This document shows positions 23,991 through 36,339 of a stretch of DNA of 64,000 nucleotides, piece by piece; the first letter of the stretch is position 1, and each line of letters opens with the position of its first letter. The translations under genes were made by a program, and so were the position numbers. The DNA is from Apus apus (Eukaryota > Chordata > Aves > Apodiformes > Apodidae), in NCBI RefSeq assembly GCF_020740795.1, contig NC_067286.1:16310350-16374349 (forward strand), written 5' to 3'. The notes below the pieces were generated by a model, which was not told the origin of the DNA, made no database searches, and saw only the letters and a list, made by a program, of their open reading frames with translations.

Positions 23991-24922
23991 TGAGGTCCCC
24001 TCTCCTGGGGTGGCCGCTCCCCCAGCGCGGCAGATTTGGCAGGCAGGTCTTTGCGAGCAGACGAGTTTTGCTCAATGCAGCACAACGCCACTGCCGTGCA
24101 GCACCGGCGGAGCAGCGGGAAGGCTTTCAGCCCGCGCACTGCTGTGCACGCACGGCGAAGCCTGGGAAAAGTCCCTTTCGCTTAAAGGCAGCTGTGCTCG
24201 CTTGCAGAAGCCAGCGGGAAGCAGAGGCAACCTAGTGAGCAGGCACGGGAAGGTGCGCTACAGGGTGCAAAATCCGAGTGCCGCTGCCTTGTGGAGAGGG
24301 AGCGACCATGTTGTCCACAGGGACGCGGGCGGGTGGACGCGGGGGCTCGCCTGTCCGCAGGCGAGGGGCTTCCCGGTCCGCGCCGGGGCGCGTAGCGCGG
24401 GGCAGGGCTCCGGGCAGGCGTGAGAGCCCAGGGAGGCCGTGCAGCCGGCACTTGGAACGCCCGCGCCTTCGCCGGGGAGCCCTGCGGGATAGTGCGGGGG
24501 CCGGCGCGGGACGAGGCGTAGGCACCTGTGCCCTGTGCTCACCTAGAGAGACCCCCGAAAGCCGGGTGGGCAAGGCCATCTCCCGCTGCCCTCCCTCATC
24601 CCCCGGGGCTCGAGGCTCGCCACCCGGCAGCCAGCGGCACGCAGGGGATGCCCCTCAGCAGTTTGGGCAGGGGCTCGGGCCGCGGGTCCCCACCTCCTCA
24701 CCTGCGGGGCGGCGGGGGATGCGCGCAGCCCCCCGCCCCCCCGGGGCCGGCCAGGGTGGGTGAAAGCCCCCGGCCAGGAGCCGCCCGCGAACAATCCGTG
24801 CGGCTGAAACTTTCTGTCCCCTCTTCCCTCCCTGAGCTGGACTCCGGAGGGTTACGAGAGAGAAGGAGGGAAGGAAGAGAGGGAGGGAGGGAAGAGAGGG
24901 GGTTAGACCGCTCTGCAAGATT

Positions 24923-25012
24923 ATTGGCTGCGTGGCCGGGCTGGTGCTCGCTGGGGAAGTCAGAGCATGCCCGTTGGGGGGGTATAAAAGGGGGGCAGCC
25001 GAAGCGCTCTGC
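24923..25012 (+). promoter_or_regulatory. IGF2: IGF2 core promoter: inverted CCAAT box and TATA box
   Basis: An inverted CCAAT box (ATTGG, 24923-24927, in TTATTGGCTG) lies 55 bases upstream of a perfect TATA box, TATAAAAG at 24983-24990. Transcription should start about 25-30 bases after the TATA, near 25010-25018. The arrangement resembles the TATA-type fetal promoters of mammalian IGF2 (P2-P4). Which one it corresponds to cannot be told from sequence alone. Confidence 0.8.
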
Positions 25013-25529
25013 CTGTCTCCTCGCTCGTGGGGCAGCCAGCCGGGAGCAGCGAGCAGTCAGGCAGCCGGCCCCTCCGCCCCAGCCAGGGGGACGCAGTCCG
25101 TAAACACCAAGTGAGAGCCACCCAAGGGGCAGCCAAAGCAGGAGGAGAGAAAGAGAAGGAAAAAAAAAAAAACAAACCAACAACAAACGGGGGGAGAAAA
25201 CCAGAAAAAAAAAGGGGGAGAAAGAAAAAAAAAAGAAAGGAAAGGAAAGGAAAAGGTCGCTCGCTCTCTAGCATAACAAAAATACCTGATTGTAACAAAA
25301 TAACATCCTTCAGACAAAAATCAAGCAGGGACGTGACATAGTAAAAAGGCAAGGCGAGGAGCCAGGGAGCGGGAAAGGTGAACCAAAGCCGCGATCGCTG
25401 CTGCCAGGGCAGGAGAGCAGCATGTCAAGCGCTGGGGCACACACGGATGAGCGCTGCCGGCAGCCTGCCTTCCTCCCCGGCCCGCCGCCGCCGCCGCAAG
25501 AAGTTGAGAGTAGCAGCGGCAGCGCCAAG
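25012..25529 (+). other. IGF2: Inferred IGF2 5' leader exon
   Basis: The exon starts at the expected TATA-dependent start and ends at AAG|GTAAGC, a near-perfect splice donor (GT at 25530-25531). Joined to the acceptor at 33331 it gives an IGF2 mRNA with a leader of about 520 bases. The middle (25140-25260) is purine- and A-rich, with CAAACCAACAACAAAC-type sequence, and the 3' part has a (GCC)n run (25484-25498). No ATG occurs before 25422. That first ATG has A at -3 and is in frame with the IGF2 start, and a second ATG at 25447 is in another frame. The exon is inferred from signals, not transcripts, and additional upstream or alternative leaders are possible. Confidence 0.7.
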
Positions 25530-25576
25530 GTAAGCGCCGCTCCGCGCCGCCCTCCGCGGGCAGGGGCCGAGGGCTC

Positions 25577-25793
25577 CGCCGTGCCGAGCCGGGCAGAGCC
25601 GTGCCGAGCCGTGCCGCGCAAAGCCGGGCAGAGCGGCGCTCAGCCGTACCGCGCTGTGCCGTGCCAAGCCGTGCTGGGCAGAGCCGTGCCATGTCGCACT
25701 GTGTTACGCCATGCCGAACCGTGCCACAGCGGGCAGAGCCGTGCCGCGCTATGCCATGCCAATGCCACGCCATGCCATGCCACGCCGCGCCGG
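25577..25793 (+). repeat. GCCGTGCC-type minisatellite just inside intron 1
   Basis: About 215 bases built from degenerate 5-10 bp units (GCCGTGCCGAGCC, GCCATGCC). Higher-order units are marked by GGGCAGAGC at 25591, 25626, 25676 and 25731, spaced 35-55 bp. It starts 47 bases after the inferred leader splice donor. CpG content decays along the array (CCGTGCC to CCATGCC), consistent with C-to-T drift. Confidence 0.9.
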
Positions 25794-28700
25794 CCCCGCT
25801 TGGCCGCCGTCCCCAGGCGTGTCACTAGAGGGATCCCGAGAGCCGGCCCAGCCGGGGCTGGCGGGGCGGCCCGCCGCGGTAGGGTGCGGGTATCCCCGGG
25901 GGGGGCCGCGTCCCGGCGGCAGGGACAGCACGCCGCTGCCTGCGCCTGCCTCTGCCTGCGGCCCTCGCATCTCCCAGCGGGAATGCTGGCAGCGGGGCCC
26001 CTTGCGCGCAGCTTGCGCGCCCGAGCGGCGGCGGGGCCGTCCCGCGCGGAGACCCGCGGAGGGGCGTTCGGGGCCGGCTGGCGGCAGCGCGGCGTGCGGG
26101 ATGCGCGGAGGGCCCGTGCGGGGGCCGGGCCGGCTGGCGGGCCGGGGCTATGCGAGGTCACGCAGGGCTGCGCGGCCCTGGCTGCCCGTGGCGCTCCCGC
26201 CAACCGGGGTTGTTTTGGGAGCGGGGAGACGCTCGCAGCGGCGCGGCGCGGAGAAGGGAAGGGACAGGCAGTTCTCCGGCTTCGGGGACCGGGGAGACTA
26301 TTAAACTCTCTTCTGCAAAACATTGCGGCGTGTTCGGTCTCAGAGGGATAAAAATACAGAGAGGAAAAACAAGACAGCGAAGCCAAAATGGAGTGAGAGT
26401 TAATGGTTGGCATGCAGCCGTAGACTTTGTGTGATTATTTTTTTTCCCTTTTTCTTCTTCCTTCCCAGTTTCTTTTCCCTACAGTAATTTTTTTTTAAGA
26501 GCACAACTTGGAAAGGTTTGAGCAGTCTGTTGAGCAGTAGGGAATTCGGGCACATGAGGAAACTAGAATTTAGCGTAACTGTACCAGCAGATGTGGTTGC
26601 CTTGCCTCGAGCCAGTGGTACTTAAGCAGCGTTTCTGATACGCCAGGTCTCACTCAGGCGGCGTGGAGCAATCAAGTGTAAAAACACGGTTTGTGTGGGT
26701 GGTTTTAAATAGATACCTCGGGAGAATCACTGCTTTCAATTCAACCCTCCATCAAGGCTTCCTATACAAAGTCTGTAGTTTTCTTCCAAATGCTGGGATG
26801 TACCTGGAAGGCCAAGGTCTGGTTTTCTTTGGGTCCATTTGTTGTCAGGATGTGTGTGTGGCTTTTTTCCTTTTACTTTGCAGGGTTCAGCGTACTGGCT
26901 TTTTATTCCTCCTCTTGCCTTGATTTAGAGTGGAGTTGAGGAGCCTGGGTCATGGGGTTTTGTGAGGGTGACTTTGTGCTAAGGACATCTGGAGGAATAA
27001 AACTGACTGATACTTCGGATTTGAGCTTCACTGAGCTGTTTTGGACTCAACTTGACAATTTTGGTGGGGGTGAATGGGTCAGAGCTGTAAATCTTGCTCC
27101 ATGTTGTCAACACCCACACAACTTCACTTAGCCTTTCAAAGGGGCTATCCTGGCTCCTGTGAAAATTCATTAAGGGATAAAAGATTTGACACTGCAGGTC
27201 CCCTCCTACTGCCACATGACATTTGAGAGACAAAATGTGTCTGCGAGAGTGTCCCAGTGCTTTTCTGACAGGTGATCCTTTTTGCAGCCTGGCTGGAGGG
27301 CTGTTGCTTTGACCAGGCAACCTGGAGGTGTGTGTGTGTCTTCCCATTGATTCCTATAGGCTTTGGAGTGAGCCTGGCTTGCCTCATGGAGCACCAGAGA
27401 AAAGCATTTCTATACTTTTCTTTTTTTAAATAAAGCAAACACAGCAGGTGAGGTCTTATTTTTAGAGGGATCGAGGAGTTGGTGTGTTTCCAGCAGTACA
27501 TACGAGCACTGTAAGTGGCCCACCCTCTCCCCGCTCGTGTCCTGGAACTGACCTCTCCAATCCTTCTTTGGGTTGTCTTTGCTTTTAAAGGCCGCTGTGT
27601 GTCTTAACAGGGCAAAGAGATACTGGCCTCCCTTGACACGTTTATGTGAGGGGTCAGGAGAGGTGGGGGGACTTAGGAAAGAAATACCCCTTGGTGTTGC
27701 AGCCTGGCTCTGAAACAGTTAAAGCCGCTCTGCCAAGACATAAAGCAAGTTCAACGTGTTGTGGGAATATCATTTGCCAGTAGACTCTAGTCACCACAAT
27801 TTCAGATTTAACAGCTTAACTTGCTGTTAACTTTTCCTGATATACTCCAGGTTCTGGAAGGGAATGCAGAAAGGAGAGAGGAACAATAAAGAAAGGAGTT
27901 AAGTGAGGCTACTAAAATGGACTTAAATCCCTTCCCTGGGTCCTGCCAGCTGTCTTTAGAAGAGTTAAGCAAGACTGCATTTCCTTTTTTTTATGCAATA
28001 AATCAAATGTTTCTGGGCTGCATACCAAAATTTGTGCAAGACGTTCTTACTCCCCAGTGGGGTGAGTAAATGGTACTGAATACCCCATTCACCTTTTTCA
28101 GCTTGATTTTTCCACAGCTATGGTAGTCCTTGCTGCAGCACTGATAGATGTGGGGTGCAGGCAATGCTCCCCTGCGTGTCCTGGCCCCTGTTTCAAAGGG
28201 AGAGGAGACAGGCATCTCTTCTCACAGGATGAAAGACGGAAAGGTGACCCCCAGTGCGGGGCAGAGTGGGCTGCTGATGGGGATGAGCAGTGAAGATAAA
28301 AAAGTAAGGGCTAAAAATAGCAGCAGCATTGCCAACCTCAGCCATATAAATGTCATGCGAGCCAGGTGCCAAGAATCAGGAGTTTTGTTTGGGTTTTTTT
28401 TTCAAGCCTGAGCTAAACAGCAAAACTCTGGGTCTTGGGTCGGTTTTATTTGTGTGACAGCTCGATGGTCAAAAGTTTTGTGTTTTGAAGCTTGCTTCTT
28501 CTAAGCTGAGGGTTGGAAATCTAATCCTTTCTCTTTTAGATTAAAAGGGAGGCTTTTCTGCAGCACAGCACATGGTGGCTCCTCTCTGCCTTTGGGTACC
28601 GCTGGGTGCTTCATCCCAGTGCCTCTGCCCAAGATGCAGCCTGGGTGGTTTTCAGCTGCCTCTTCTTGCTGGCCTCCACTAGCCCTTTGCTACTTGGCTC

Positions 28701-31700
28701 CTTGGGGTGCTGTGGCCCCTTGTGAGGTTACCCGTGGGCAGGAGTGGCACTTGCTTGGCATGTGGGAGGTTGGCGCGTGCCTGTGTCCTGCCCCTTCAGG
28801 AGAGCTGTACTCGAAACCGGATCAGCTCCCTGCTCTTCTGGGGCTGCCCTCCGAGAGGAGGAAAACAGGGAGACACTCAGCATCTCTCAAAGGCAATCGT
28901 CAGAGTAGCAAAACATCAGTCTGCCCACTTTCTTTGGGATGGGAGGAGGGTGGTGGAGGCTGATATGTGCAAACTGGGGTTTTCCCCTCCTGCACATACG
29001 GCTGGATTTGAGCCCATGACTTTTTGCTGTGCTCCCTTTTAAATGCTGTACTGCTCCTCAAAGAAGCAAGATTTTTTGGTTTGCTTTTTTCTGTCCAAAT
29101 CCAAATTTTGCAGACTGGGCCATCTGTCAATTCCCTCCTACGTTGTTCTGTTCATATTAAATTGTAATGAAGGCCAGACTGAAGAAGGAATTGGGTCAGA
29201 CAGGAGGTTTAGTCTCCATTTTTGGGGAAATGTTTGTTGCCCAAGAGAGGCACCGTGGTTTGGTTGGCTTAGCACAAGCCTGGATGCAAGGGATGCCTGA
29301 GCTGTCCTCCGAGATTTGGCAACAGAGCCTTGTAGCACATTGTGGTGTCTTGGCCCCCAGCTCCCCAGCAGCTGGACAGAAATCATCGATCCAACTGATT
29401 CTGCAGCAAATCCTGAACAAACAATTTAACAGCCTTGGGCAGGAAAGTGGCTCCACTGCAGGCTTGCCTTCGGGCTTGCTCCTAGCACACCACAGCCACT
29501 CAGAGAGAAGACCCTCTCTGTTGGTTTGTACCTGCTGGCTAAGTACTGCTGAGAGGTTTTTGGGGTTCTCCAGCCATGGGTGCAGGAGCCTGTGCTGTGA
29601 GGTGGGCATGTGCAGGAGTCCCAAGGCAGCTGGGACCATCCTGCATGCAGTAGGTTGTGGCCAAGCTGGCTCCAGCAGCAGCCTAGCTTTGTGTAGGGAC
29701 CTAGGGATGCAGGGGAAGGCAGGAGAGGGACATGGAGGATGGGGAGCAAAGCAGACCCTTTCCTTGCAAGGAGAGGCTGGCATGCTCTGATGGCTTGTCT
29801 GAGCCTCTCCTGCACTGAGAAGGCTGCTTTCAGGTGTGATTCCCAGTATGATCCAGGGCACCTGTGCAGCCCAGAAATTCCTCTTGCATCACCCTCTTAC
29901 ATGCCATGGGGGGTCCAAGCCTTCATTAGGAGGAACTGGTGCCCAGGTTGGGCACCCAGCATGCCTGGCACTGCTGTTCCCATGGCCCCTAGTTGAAACT
30001 GCATCCTGGAGCATTTGAGCTCCCTGCTGGCATGTGAGGGGGAATGGCAGCTGGCATGGCAGATTCAACCTGCTTTGGCAAGAAAGAACCTTTGTTGGGT
30101 GTAGCCTCTCTCCTAGTGGACATGGGACCTTGTCCGGTAGGAAAGCACCTTGCTGACCTCGCACTGCCTAATTCCTGTTACCTCTCAGGTGAGCAAGGCT
30201 TTTTAATAAAAACCAAGGGTTTTCCAGCCATCGGTGTGAATTCTGCTTTACAGATGAGGCTTCTGTCCCTGTCCTAATGCTTGGAACAGAAACTAAAAGC
30301 AGTGATGTCCAATGCTTCCAGTGGAGAATGAAGGCTCAGAGGAATGCATAGGACTTAGACTAACAATACTGCGCTGGATTTGGCCATGACAACTGAAGGA
30401 AGCCACATGCAACCTGGACAGCTGGCATGGTGCTTGCAGCTGGGTCATGGCCTGTGCATACCCAGTTGTGCCATGTCACCCCATTTTGGGGAGCAGTGCC
30501 TGCTATGGCACCCACGCAGGTGTGAGCTCTCCTGCATGGGTGCTGCTCATCCCTGCTAAGGAGGAGTGGGAAGGGAGAATGATTGAAAGGTCATCGGGAT
30601 GTGCTGCGCGGGTGACAGCACCTTGGGAGCCTGTCTAGCCTTCAGGTGAGGCTCGGTGTCTCTCTCTCCACAGGGTCAGTAGGGCCAAAGCGTGAGGGAA
30701 GAGCTTACAGGGTTGGGTTGCAGCCCCATCAAGCTGGAGTTCTACTGCAGCACTAGGTAGTAAATAAAGATGCTTTTTGCTTTGCTGCCTGGTTTCTCAT
30801 TACACAGCTGTTGGAGTGAGCAGGGAGATGCCAAGGTGACAGCAGTGGAAAGGGCTGGTGGTTGATGCCCAAGCGAAGGGGGACGTCATTGCATTGCACA
30901 CCTCCACATCAGCCTTGGATGACAGTGCTGGGGTCGTCCTTGACCTCATGGCTTCAGAGGGGCTTCCTGGCTGGAGTTATGGGGTGCGTGGGCACCCTAC
31001 AAGAGCTCGCAGTGGAGGCAGGGCGGGCTGCCAGGTACTGCCTTGTTCTTGTGGCGCTGGTTGTGCAGGAGCAGCTATTTTCTGAGGAGTGCAAGGTTTT
31101 TTCCACAGAAGGTATCGGGTCTCTCTGGCATCAGATATCGCCTTGCTAACAAAACCTCACTCTCCTCTTGCTTGAGAGCATCTCAACCCTTTCTTTAGAC
31201 TGGATGTGGAGGAAAAATGATGTTGGTCACCTCTGCCACTGAGGAAGCCCCTTCTGGGGAGCTGGCTCTGGCTTGGGGGAGGCCTGCTCATTAGTTGTGG
31301 TGCTCACAGCCAGAGCAAGCCTAATTGGGGATGGGGAATTACTGGGGTGTCCTGAAGTCCCATGTCAGGGGCTTTGGTGGTGGCACTGGCTGGCGTGCAT
31401 CTGCCACCCTGGCAATGAGCATCTGGTGCTACCTGTGCCCTGGGGACACCAGCAATCAGGAGTGGCAGGTAAAAAAAGATGAAAAAGGAGAATAATTTTA
31501 AAAAAAGCAGCAAGATCATCACCATCTTGTTGTTTGGAGATCCAGCTGCCAATGATACTGCACTAGGGACATGACTCAAGCAGTGCAGGTGATGCTGTGG
31601 TCATGCTGGGATGGCCCAGCAAACACCCATAGGACACTTGATAAAAAAGTCAAGGTGAAAAGATGCTGGTGGTAAAACACTACAACTCGGCAGTGTCGCG

Positions 31701-32149
31701 CAATCACAGCCATTGTCATCCTTCTGCTCCTCAGTGTAATGTTGAGCAAAGCCTCCCAGGTGGGCCTAAGGGACTGGTGCTATTGGAAAAGCTGGTCCTG
31801 GTCCCATCACATGCTGGTTTGAGTCCAGTTTGTTCCCAGGGCTGCTGCCTCTCTTGTCCGGAGTCCTGGAGGGGTTTTGCCAGCTGTGTTGGTCTCTGCC
31901 CACACAGGCTGTGCAATACAATGGGCATCAAAGCCCAAGGCGGGGGAGGAAATGCCCCCCTCAGCCCACCCAGACTTTGCAGCCTCCGTTTTGGATTTTC
32001 TTGCTGGTGCTCAGAAGAGTTCATGACTTGTGAGCACAGCACATTTCTAGCAGGAATTATTTGAACTATGTGCTAGTAAAAAATTGGTAGCAAGGGTGGC
32101 TTTATTGCTGGCAAGACTGTAGCAGGGCCCCGGGGGAGCTGGGCTAATT

Positions 32150-32315
32150 TCCTGGCTGCGTGGCAGACTTCCCCCGTGACCTTGGGCAAGTCATTTAATC
32201 TATCCTGGGCTTCAGCTCCATCTCCAAGCATCCCAGGGGGGTGAGGTAATATTCATTAACTGATATTATTCTCGAGTTGCTCAGATGCTATGGTGATGAA
32301 GGCTGCATGTGAAAC
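32150..32315 (+). mobile_element. Ancient MIR/CORE-SINE-like element in IGF2 intron 1
   Basis: The stretch carries GTGACCTTGGGCAAGTCATT followed by TCTATCCTGGGCTTCAG, the MIR-family core. It then reads GTTGCTCAGATGCTATGGTG ATGA-like sequence near 32276-32300, which matches the tail domain of amniote CORE-SINEs. Both landmarks are in the right order and spacing on the + strand, so this is probably a single degraded old SINE. Confidence 0.65.
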
Positions 32316-33331
32316 CCAGCATCTTAGCTGAGCCTTAGCAAGGAGAGCAATGCTCTGCTTGATACTTAGCATTGCCCCATGCCAGCTGCTTTTTCACCAC
32401 ACTTCTCATTGTTTTGAGCTGACCTGTCTGACCACCATCCTTATTTGGCTGTCTATACACAGTGATGTTCATCACTGAGGGACTCTTAATGCCTTGGAAG
32501 CACCCATGTGTTTTGCTTCATCCAGCAAGGCAATAGCACCCTTGCTTTACACCTGCAGAAGCTGACATCGAGGTAAAGCTTTTGGCTGGAGTGGAGTCAG
32601 GGGAAATCTTTGGGTTAGTTAGCAAATATCCAGGGAGTTTCTTTTTTAATCCTCCATGCCAGCTGTTACCCTCTGGGCTGTCCTTGGTAATGTGTACGGT
32701 GTGTTTCCCATGGGAGTGCTGCTCCTGTGGGATGTCTTCTCAGTTCCGGCTCGCATCTGCAAACACGGCTTGTGCAATCAGCCCCTTGATTACCCGAGCC
32801 TCAGTCGTGCAGGTCTCACATGCATGGGGTGAAGGCTGCTGCTCCCTGGCAAAACCCAGCTTTCCTCAAAAGCAGCTCTAGGACAGCTTGAAACTCGATT
32901 TGTTCCTGCTTTGGGGAAACATGCATTCAGGCAGGGCATGAAAATGTGTCATCAGAACTGAAAAAAGAAATAACTCTGCCAATGGTAATTTGAATTATTT
33001 CCTATGTAAAAGGAGGAGGGGAAAAAAAAAAATCATGCTCTTGGAAGTGCAAGGGAATTAAAAGCCTTTCAGAGGTAAGCAGAAGTGAGATTTTCCAATG
33101 AAAAAAATGCTTCAATGTGAACCTTGTCTGTCAGGAGTGGCTGACTGGTGGGGTGAGCGTGGGGAACCAGCCTCACACCAGTGGCCAGCTCAGCATTGCT
33201 GGTCCTTCCCTGCAGCATCCTGACATGTCTGGGCAGCAAACCCCAGGTGTGCTGCAGGCGGGGCATGAGGAGGGGGGAGGTGACAGAGAGGGGTCTCTTG
33301 CACTGTGTTAATGCTGTGTCTGTGTCCCCAG

Positions 33332-33494
33332 GTGCAGAGGATGTGTGCAGCGAGGCGAATGCTGCTGCTGCTGCTGGCTTTCCTGGCCTATGCGCTGGAC
33401 TCGGCTGCGGCGTATGGCACGGCAGAGACCCTCTGCGGCGGGGAGCTGGTGGACACGCTGCAGTTCGTCTGCGGGGACAGGGGCTTCTACTTCA
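33332..33494 (+). CDS. IGF2: IGF2 coding exon 1: signal peptide and B domain
   Basis: This exon encodes the start of prepro-IGF2, a secreted growth factor that acts through the type 1 IGF and insulin receptors. The acceptor CCCCAG ends at 33331. Nine bases (GTGCAGAGG) precede the ATG at 33341 (A at -3). Residues 1-24 form a signal peptide with an R-R n-region, an [13 protein letters not shown] core and a small-residue SAAA cleavage end. The mature protein begins [20 protein letters not shown], with B-domain cysteines at mature positions 8 and 20. The exon ends after the first base of a Ser codon (phase 1) at TTCA|GTAAGT. It joins exactly to 40261. The nine bases before the ATG contain no stop, so the frame is open into the leader exon. 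An in-frame Met at residue 7 is an alternative, less likely start. Confidence 0.97.
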
Positions 33495-36339
33495 GTAAGT
33501 GCTCTGCAACTGCTGGTGGCAGACAGGGTGCTGCCTCCACCCCATGCCTTGCTTTGGTGCAGCCAGGCTGGGAGGGAAAGAAGGGGTTTCCCAGCCCAGT
33601 GCTTTTTGTGGTGGTGAGAAAAGCAACATGCTCAGGATGACATGCACTCACACCAATTTTGGGGACTGTCTAGTCCCTGGGGAAAACTGTGTCCTGCATT
33701 TGATGCTCAGGGCAGTCAAATATTGCTGAGGAGCCACAGGTGACTGGTTCACCAGTGATGCAGGCAAGTAATTCAAATAACAAGAATAACAGCCAGCTCT
33801 CTGTTGAGCTTGGGCCCTTGCTTGTTTTTAAACCTTGCTGCCTAAATGCTGTGTCCAGAGAGCACACAGGGAGCTAAGCAATCCCCCTTTTTGGGCAGGC
33901 TTCGCTTGGGTATAGCAGCAGCTTCTAGCTTGCTGCCAAAATATGCTATGTGGCCTCCTGGCTGTCTGCTGGTGAACCTGTCAGTGAAGAGTGATGTCTT
34001 ACCATTGTGCAGTGCAGCTAGTGCAAAAAAAAAAAAAAAGCAGTGTTGCTTTTGTCTGCAGAGTGCAGGTGGCTTCAGGACAGTTTGCTGGAGTGGGCTT
34101 TCCAACAGGATGCTTTGGGGGTTTGGACAATTGTCATTAGTGGTACAATGGCTTAGCTGGTAAGCAGGGAGGAGAAAGAGTAAACCAGTAGTGGTGGATG
34201 CTCAGTAAGCTGTGGGTGAATGTGCCTCGTGTTATGCCTTGTTCTGGTATTTTGGTCCCCTTCTCTGCTTGGGAGAGGGAAGACTGTGTCTTGCTGCCCA
34301 GTGAACTGCAGAGTGACTGACTACAGGAAAGACCCAAAGAGGAGGAAGAGGATGGAGATACCAGCTGCACATGGTGCTGTGCATTTTTCAGTCTTGCCTC
34401 TGCCTTGGGAAAAGGAATGAAAAAGTCACTTTCAAGTAACAGGGAGCTTTTTGGAGTAGTGGAGTTGAGAGCCAGCCTAACTCATCCTAGTCTGCCTATG
34501 CAGGGCACAGGAGGTGCTGCACAGTTAGGAGATGACTCGGGATGTCCCTTCCCAGCCTGGATGCTCAGACAGATGTGGCTGATGCTGCCTGCTGAGGTTG
34601 GACACAGGGATCCCACATCCCTCAGCAGCCAGGGTTTGGGCTGTGTAATTTCGGGCAGGCGACTGGACTGCTGGTGGCTTTGCAGTTAGCTGGGGGCAAC
34701 TGTGCTGCCCTGTCCTAGCTGAGCAGTGGGATGTTTTCACAGCCTCCCGGGTTTTGCAGGCAGGCGGTGCTTTTAGGAAGGCCCTGGGCGTGCTTTCTTC
34801 CTCTTGCTGAGCCTAGCAAGCGGCGAGGATTTGTATGTCAGGTGCCCTTTCTCATCTTCCCTTCTACCTTTCCTCTGCCAATGAGCCCCACGCTGGAGCT
34901 CAGCCAAGGCAGTGGGTCCAGGGCTGGTCTTACCAGCATGGTGAGGAGGTGAGCTCCTCTCCTGCTCTCACACCTCTTCCTCTCCCTTTATATATAGAGG
35001 AGCATCCATCTCCCTCCCATGGTTTCTCTTCCCTCCCCCCTTTCTCTAGGGATGAAAGGGAATGGGGCTTTTGTTTTATGGACAAACTGACCTCCTTTCA
35101 CCTCAAATAACCCAGCTGTCCAGGCCAAAATAAAAACACTTTTGAAGGCAGACAAGTAGTTTGATGCCAAGTGGCCAGCCTGGTGTTTGCAAGAGGATTC
35201 TTGTCCTTTTTTTGTGTCCTCTCCCATCCACGCCTCCTTCTTTTTGAATATTTCTGGAGAGCCCAGGTGCCCAGGAGATGAAGCAAAGTCCCCCCAGTGC
35301 AGTATTTTAACCCCTTCAGCATCTGGCCAGACTGTGTAGGGCTGAAGACATTTGGGTGGATAGCTTTACTTGATGAAAGGTCTGGACATCCCCATCTCAC
35401 TGTGTTTTTTTCCTTCTACCTCCATCAGCTGGCCTCATAAAGTGATTAATTCTCCTGACCATATCCATCTTCACTCTTAAACTCTCATGGATACACTACT
35501 GTCACCATATAGGTTTGATAGGGCACAGTTATGTTGCATGATCATGGGTTTACATCTTAAAACCGAGCCTCTGTTTGTCATGAGCTCTTCTCAGCATAGG
35601 AAGAGCAGCCTGTGCTAACTTATTTGTTTGTATGGGAGGTAAATGACTCGGGCAGCTCCTGCAGGTATAGGTGGGACCTGCTTGCTGGGTGGGGCTTGTC
35701 TCAAGCATCTGACTGGCAATCTTGGAAGAAACAAAAAATGGTATGAAAATCCACTATCAGTTTTCTACTGCGGCTTGGGACTGAGGATGTTGAAGCTGCC
35801 TCTGAGAACTGGGACTGCAAAAAAGCTGCAGCAGCAAGGGCAGGAGATGGCAGCGCTGGGGTTAGCAGGCCATGGGATGCAGGCTGGGCATGGCAATGTG
35901 CACCATGCCAGCCCTGCAGCCACGTCCTGGGAGTGTTCAAGTTGGCACCCTGCATGGTTTGCTCGCTGCCTCTACTGTTACTTCTCCCCTCTGTGACTTT
36001 TAAAGATTTTAGGGCTGGCCCGCAGGTGTGGCGAGGTGGTGGCATCCTGGTGTGGCTCTGTGGCCAGGTCGGGACCCCCTCTCCCTGCTCCCCGGCCCCC
36101 ATCCCGGTGACGGCGGTATGGCCCTCGGAAGGATGCTGAGTGAAGCCCCGAGTGAATAAAGCAGGACAGGTCGAGAGGAAGCCCCAGCCGTGAAGTTGAT
36201 GTCATGCAATACTGGCAGGGAGGGCAGAAGGGGCTGCAAGGGGAAAAGCGTCCGACTTCTCCGTAAACAACAGCTCCTGTTTCCTCCTTTCCAACAGCTG
36301 ATAAGAATTTAGCTCTTTGCAGCCGCTTGTGCTGACAGG

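Larger units (their letters stand above)
23990..26310. promoter_or_regulatory. IGF2: CpG island at the IGF2 promoter
   Basis: From about 23990 the base composition shifts abruptly to very GC- and CpG-rich DNA, continuing to about 26310, with an A-rich interruption within the leader exon (25155-25330). It contains GC boxes (for example CCCCCGCCCCCCC near 24729-24741 and GGGGCGGCGGGGG near 24706), a CCAAT/TATA pair and the inferred first exon. This is the only strong TATA-bearing promoter upstream of the first IGF2 coding exon. Confidence 0.85.
25530..33331 (+). other. IGF2: IGF2 intron 1 (leader to first coding exon)
   Basis: About 7.8 kb between the inferred leader donor and the acceptor TGTGTCCCCAG at 33331. 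The first 780 bases belong to the CpG island and contain a GCCGTGCC minisatellite; an old SINE core lies near 32150-32315. Open frames at 28592-29042 and 29167-29861 exist on both strands over the same DNA and match no family I recognise. No RNA gene is seen. Confidence 0.65.

Noticed and set aside
24340..24620. Two GCTCGCC motifs (24345 and 24614 regions) like the ZBED6 site of mammalian IGF2
   Set aside because: ZBED6 is a placental-mammal gene, and a 7-mer is expected by chance in a CpG island.
25422..26351. 309-codon frame running through the leader exon and beyond
   Set aside because: The frame past 25529 crosses a strong splice donor and a minisatellite. Only the first 36 codons are plausible as coding.
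25640..26413. 257-codon minus-strand frame in the CpG island
   Set aside because: GC-rich DNA with few stops; repetitive composition from the GCCGTGCC array.
29167..29861. Overlapping frames of 207 (+) and 221 (-) codons in IGF2 intron 1
   Set aside because: They occupy the same DNA on opposite strands with no domain, splice or promoter support.
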